Assembly: GCA_947474905.1 (NCBI GenBank)
Contig: CANJKQ010000074.1
Location: 1-6,005 of the forward strand
Direction of reading: 5' to 3'
Source: Pseudomonadota bacterium
Lineage (GTDB): Bacteria; Pseudomonadota; Alphaproteobacteria; Sphingomonadales; Sphingomonadaceae
DNA: 6,005 nt
Shown here in pieces: positions 5,690 to 6,005 of the stretch (position 1 is the stretch's first letter; each line of letters begins with the position of its first letter). The position numbers and the translations under genes are program-made. Under the pieces are notes generated by a model, which saw nothing but the letters and a program-made list of their open reading frames with translations, searched no databases and was not told the origin of the DNA.

Positions 5690-5693
5690 CGGG

Positions 5694-6005
5694 TTGTCGC
5701 AGCCGCCGCACAAGACGCACGCCATTGTCTTCGCCAATGAAAAGGGCGGCACGGGCAAGTCGACGACCGCCGTTCACGTCGCGATCGCTCTGGCGGCGCG
5801 CGGCGCGCGGGTAAGCGCGTTCGACCTTGATCATCGCCAGCGCACAATGGGCCGCTATTTCGACAATCGCGAAGCAACGATCAAGCGCACCGGCCATGAT
5901 CTGCCGATGCCCCGCCATGACACCCATGACGGCGACAGTCTGGCGCGCTTTACCGATCAGCTAGAGGCACTGAGCCAGGATGCCGATTTCCTGGTGATCG
6001 ACACG
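5694..6005 (+). CDS. mipZ: MipZ-type ParA-family division-site ATPase, N-terminal part (runs off right edge)
   Basis: MipZ is a ParA/MinD-superfamily ATPase of alphaproteobacteria. It binds ParB near the chromosome origin, forms a gradient from the poles and inhibits FtsZ, placing the division septum at midcell. The 104 codons present show VFANEKGGTGKSTTAVHVA (12-30) with the deviant Walker A KGGTGKST (17-24, signature Lys17), FDLDHRQRTMGRYFDNR (43-59) with the Walker A' Asp residues, and VIDT (101-104), the Walker B, at the window edge. DLD.RQRT..R.F.NR separates MipZ from ordinary plasmid or chromosomal ParA. Family length is about 270-280 aa, so over a third is here. No ATG or GTG fits upstream of the Walker A; the TTG at 5694 gives a normal N-terminus (MSQPPHKTHAIVF). 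The frame stays open to the edge with no break. Confidence 0.88.
   Translation, partial: MSQPPHKTHAIVFANEKGGTGKSTTAVHVAIALAARGARVSAFDLDHRQRTMGRYFDNREATIKRTGHDLPMPRHDTHDGDSLARFTDQLEALSQDADFLVIDT

Overview
The window is high-GC, densely packed chromosomal DNA that looks like core genome of an alphaproteobacterium. It is most likely a sphingomonad: Dxs, plant-type GshA, the Sel1-like small protein and the MipZ-type ATPase all read like Sphingomonadales proteins from memory. I see no insertion sequence, phage gene, CRISPR array, tRNA or rRNA, and no clear sign of gene transfer. I did not find a convincing new system; the findings are modest and mostly concern regulation or gene order.

Layout from left to right. 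Bases 1-774 (minus) hold the first 258 codons of dxs, the entry enzyme of the MEP isoprenoid pathway, which runs off the left edge. A 188-bp divergent intergenic region follows. On the plus strand, rsmE (963-1706), a small P-loop kinase-like gene (1703-2266) and gshA (2263-3636) are joined by two 4-nt ATGA stop/start overlaps, so they almost certainly form one translationally coupled operon. A 183-bp gap between convergent genes contains a 10-bp-period GAACATT repeat.

The remaining minus-strand genes, in transcription order, are panC (5599-4745), a 98-aa Sel1-like protein (4669-4373) and a MAPEG-family membrane protein (4224-3820). The 148-bp gap before the MAPEG gene carries a REP-like palindromic element and a small hairpin. 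panC is divergent from a MipZ/ParA-type ATPase (5694 onward, plus) that runs off the right edge after 104 codons.

Functional themes: isoprenoid precursor synthesis (dxs), 16S rRNA modification (rsmE), glutathione synthesis (gshA) facing a protein from the glutathione-linked MAPEG superfamily, pantothenate/CoA synthesis (panC) and division-site placement (mipZ). These are mostly housekeeping functions. The least understood genes are the kinase-like gene inside the rsmE-gshA operon and the Sel1-like small protein.
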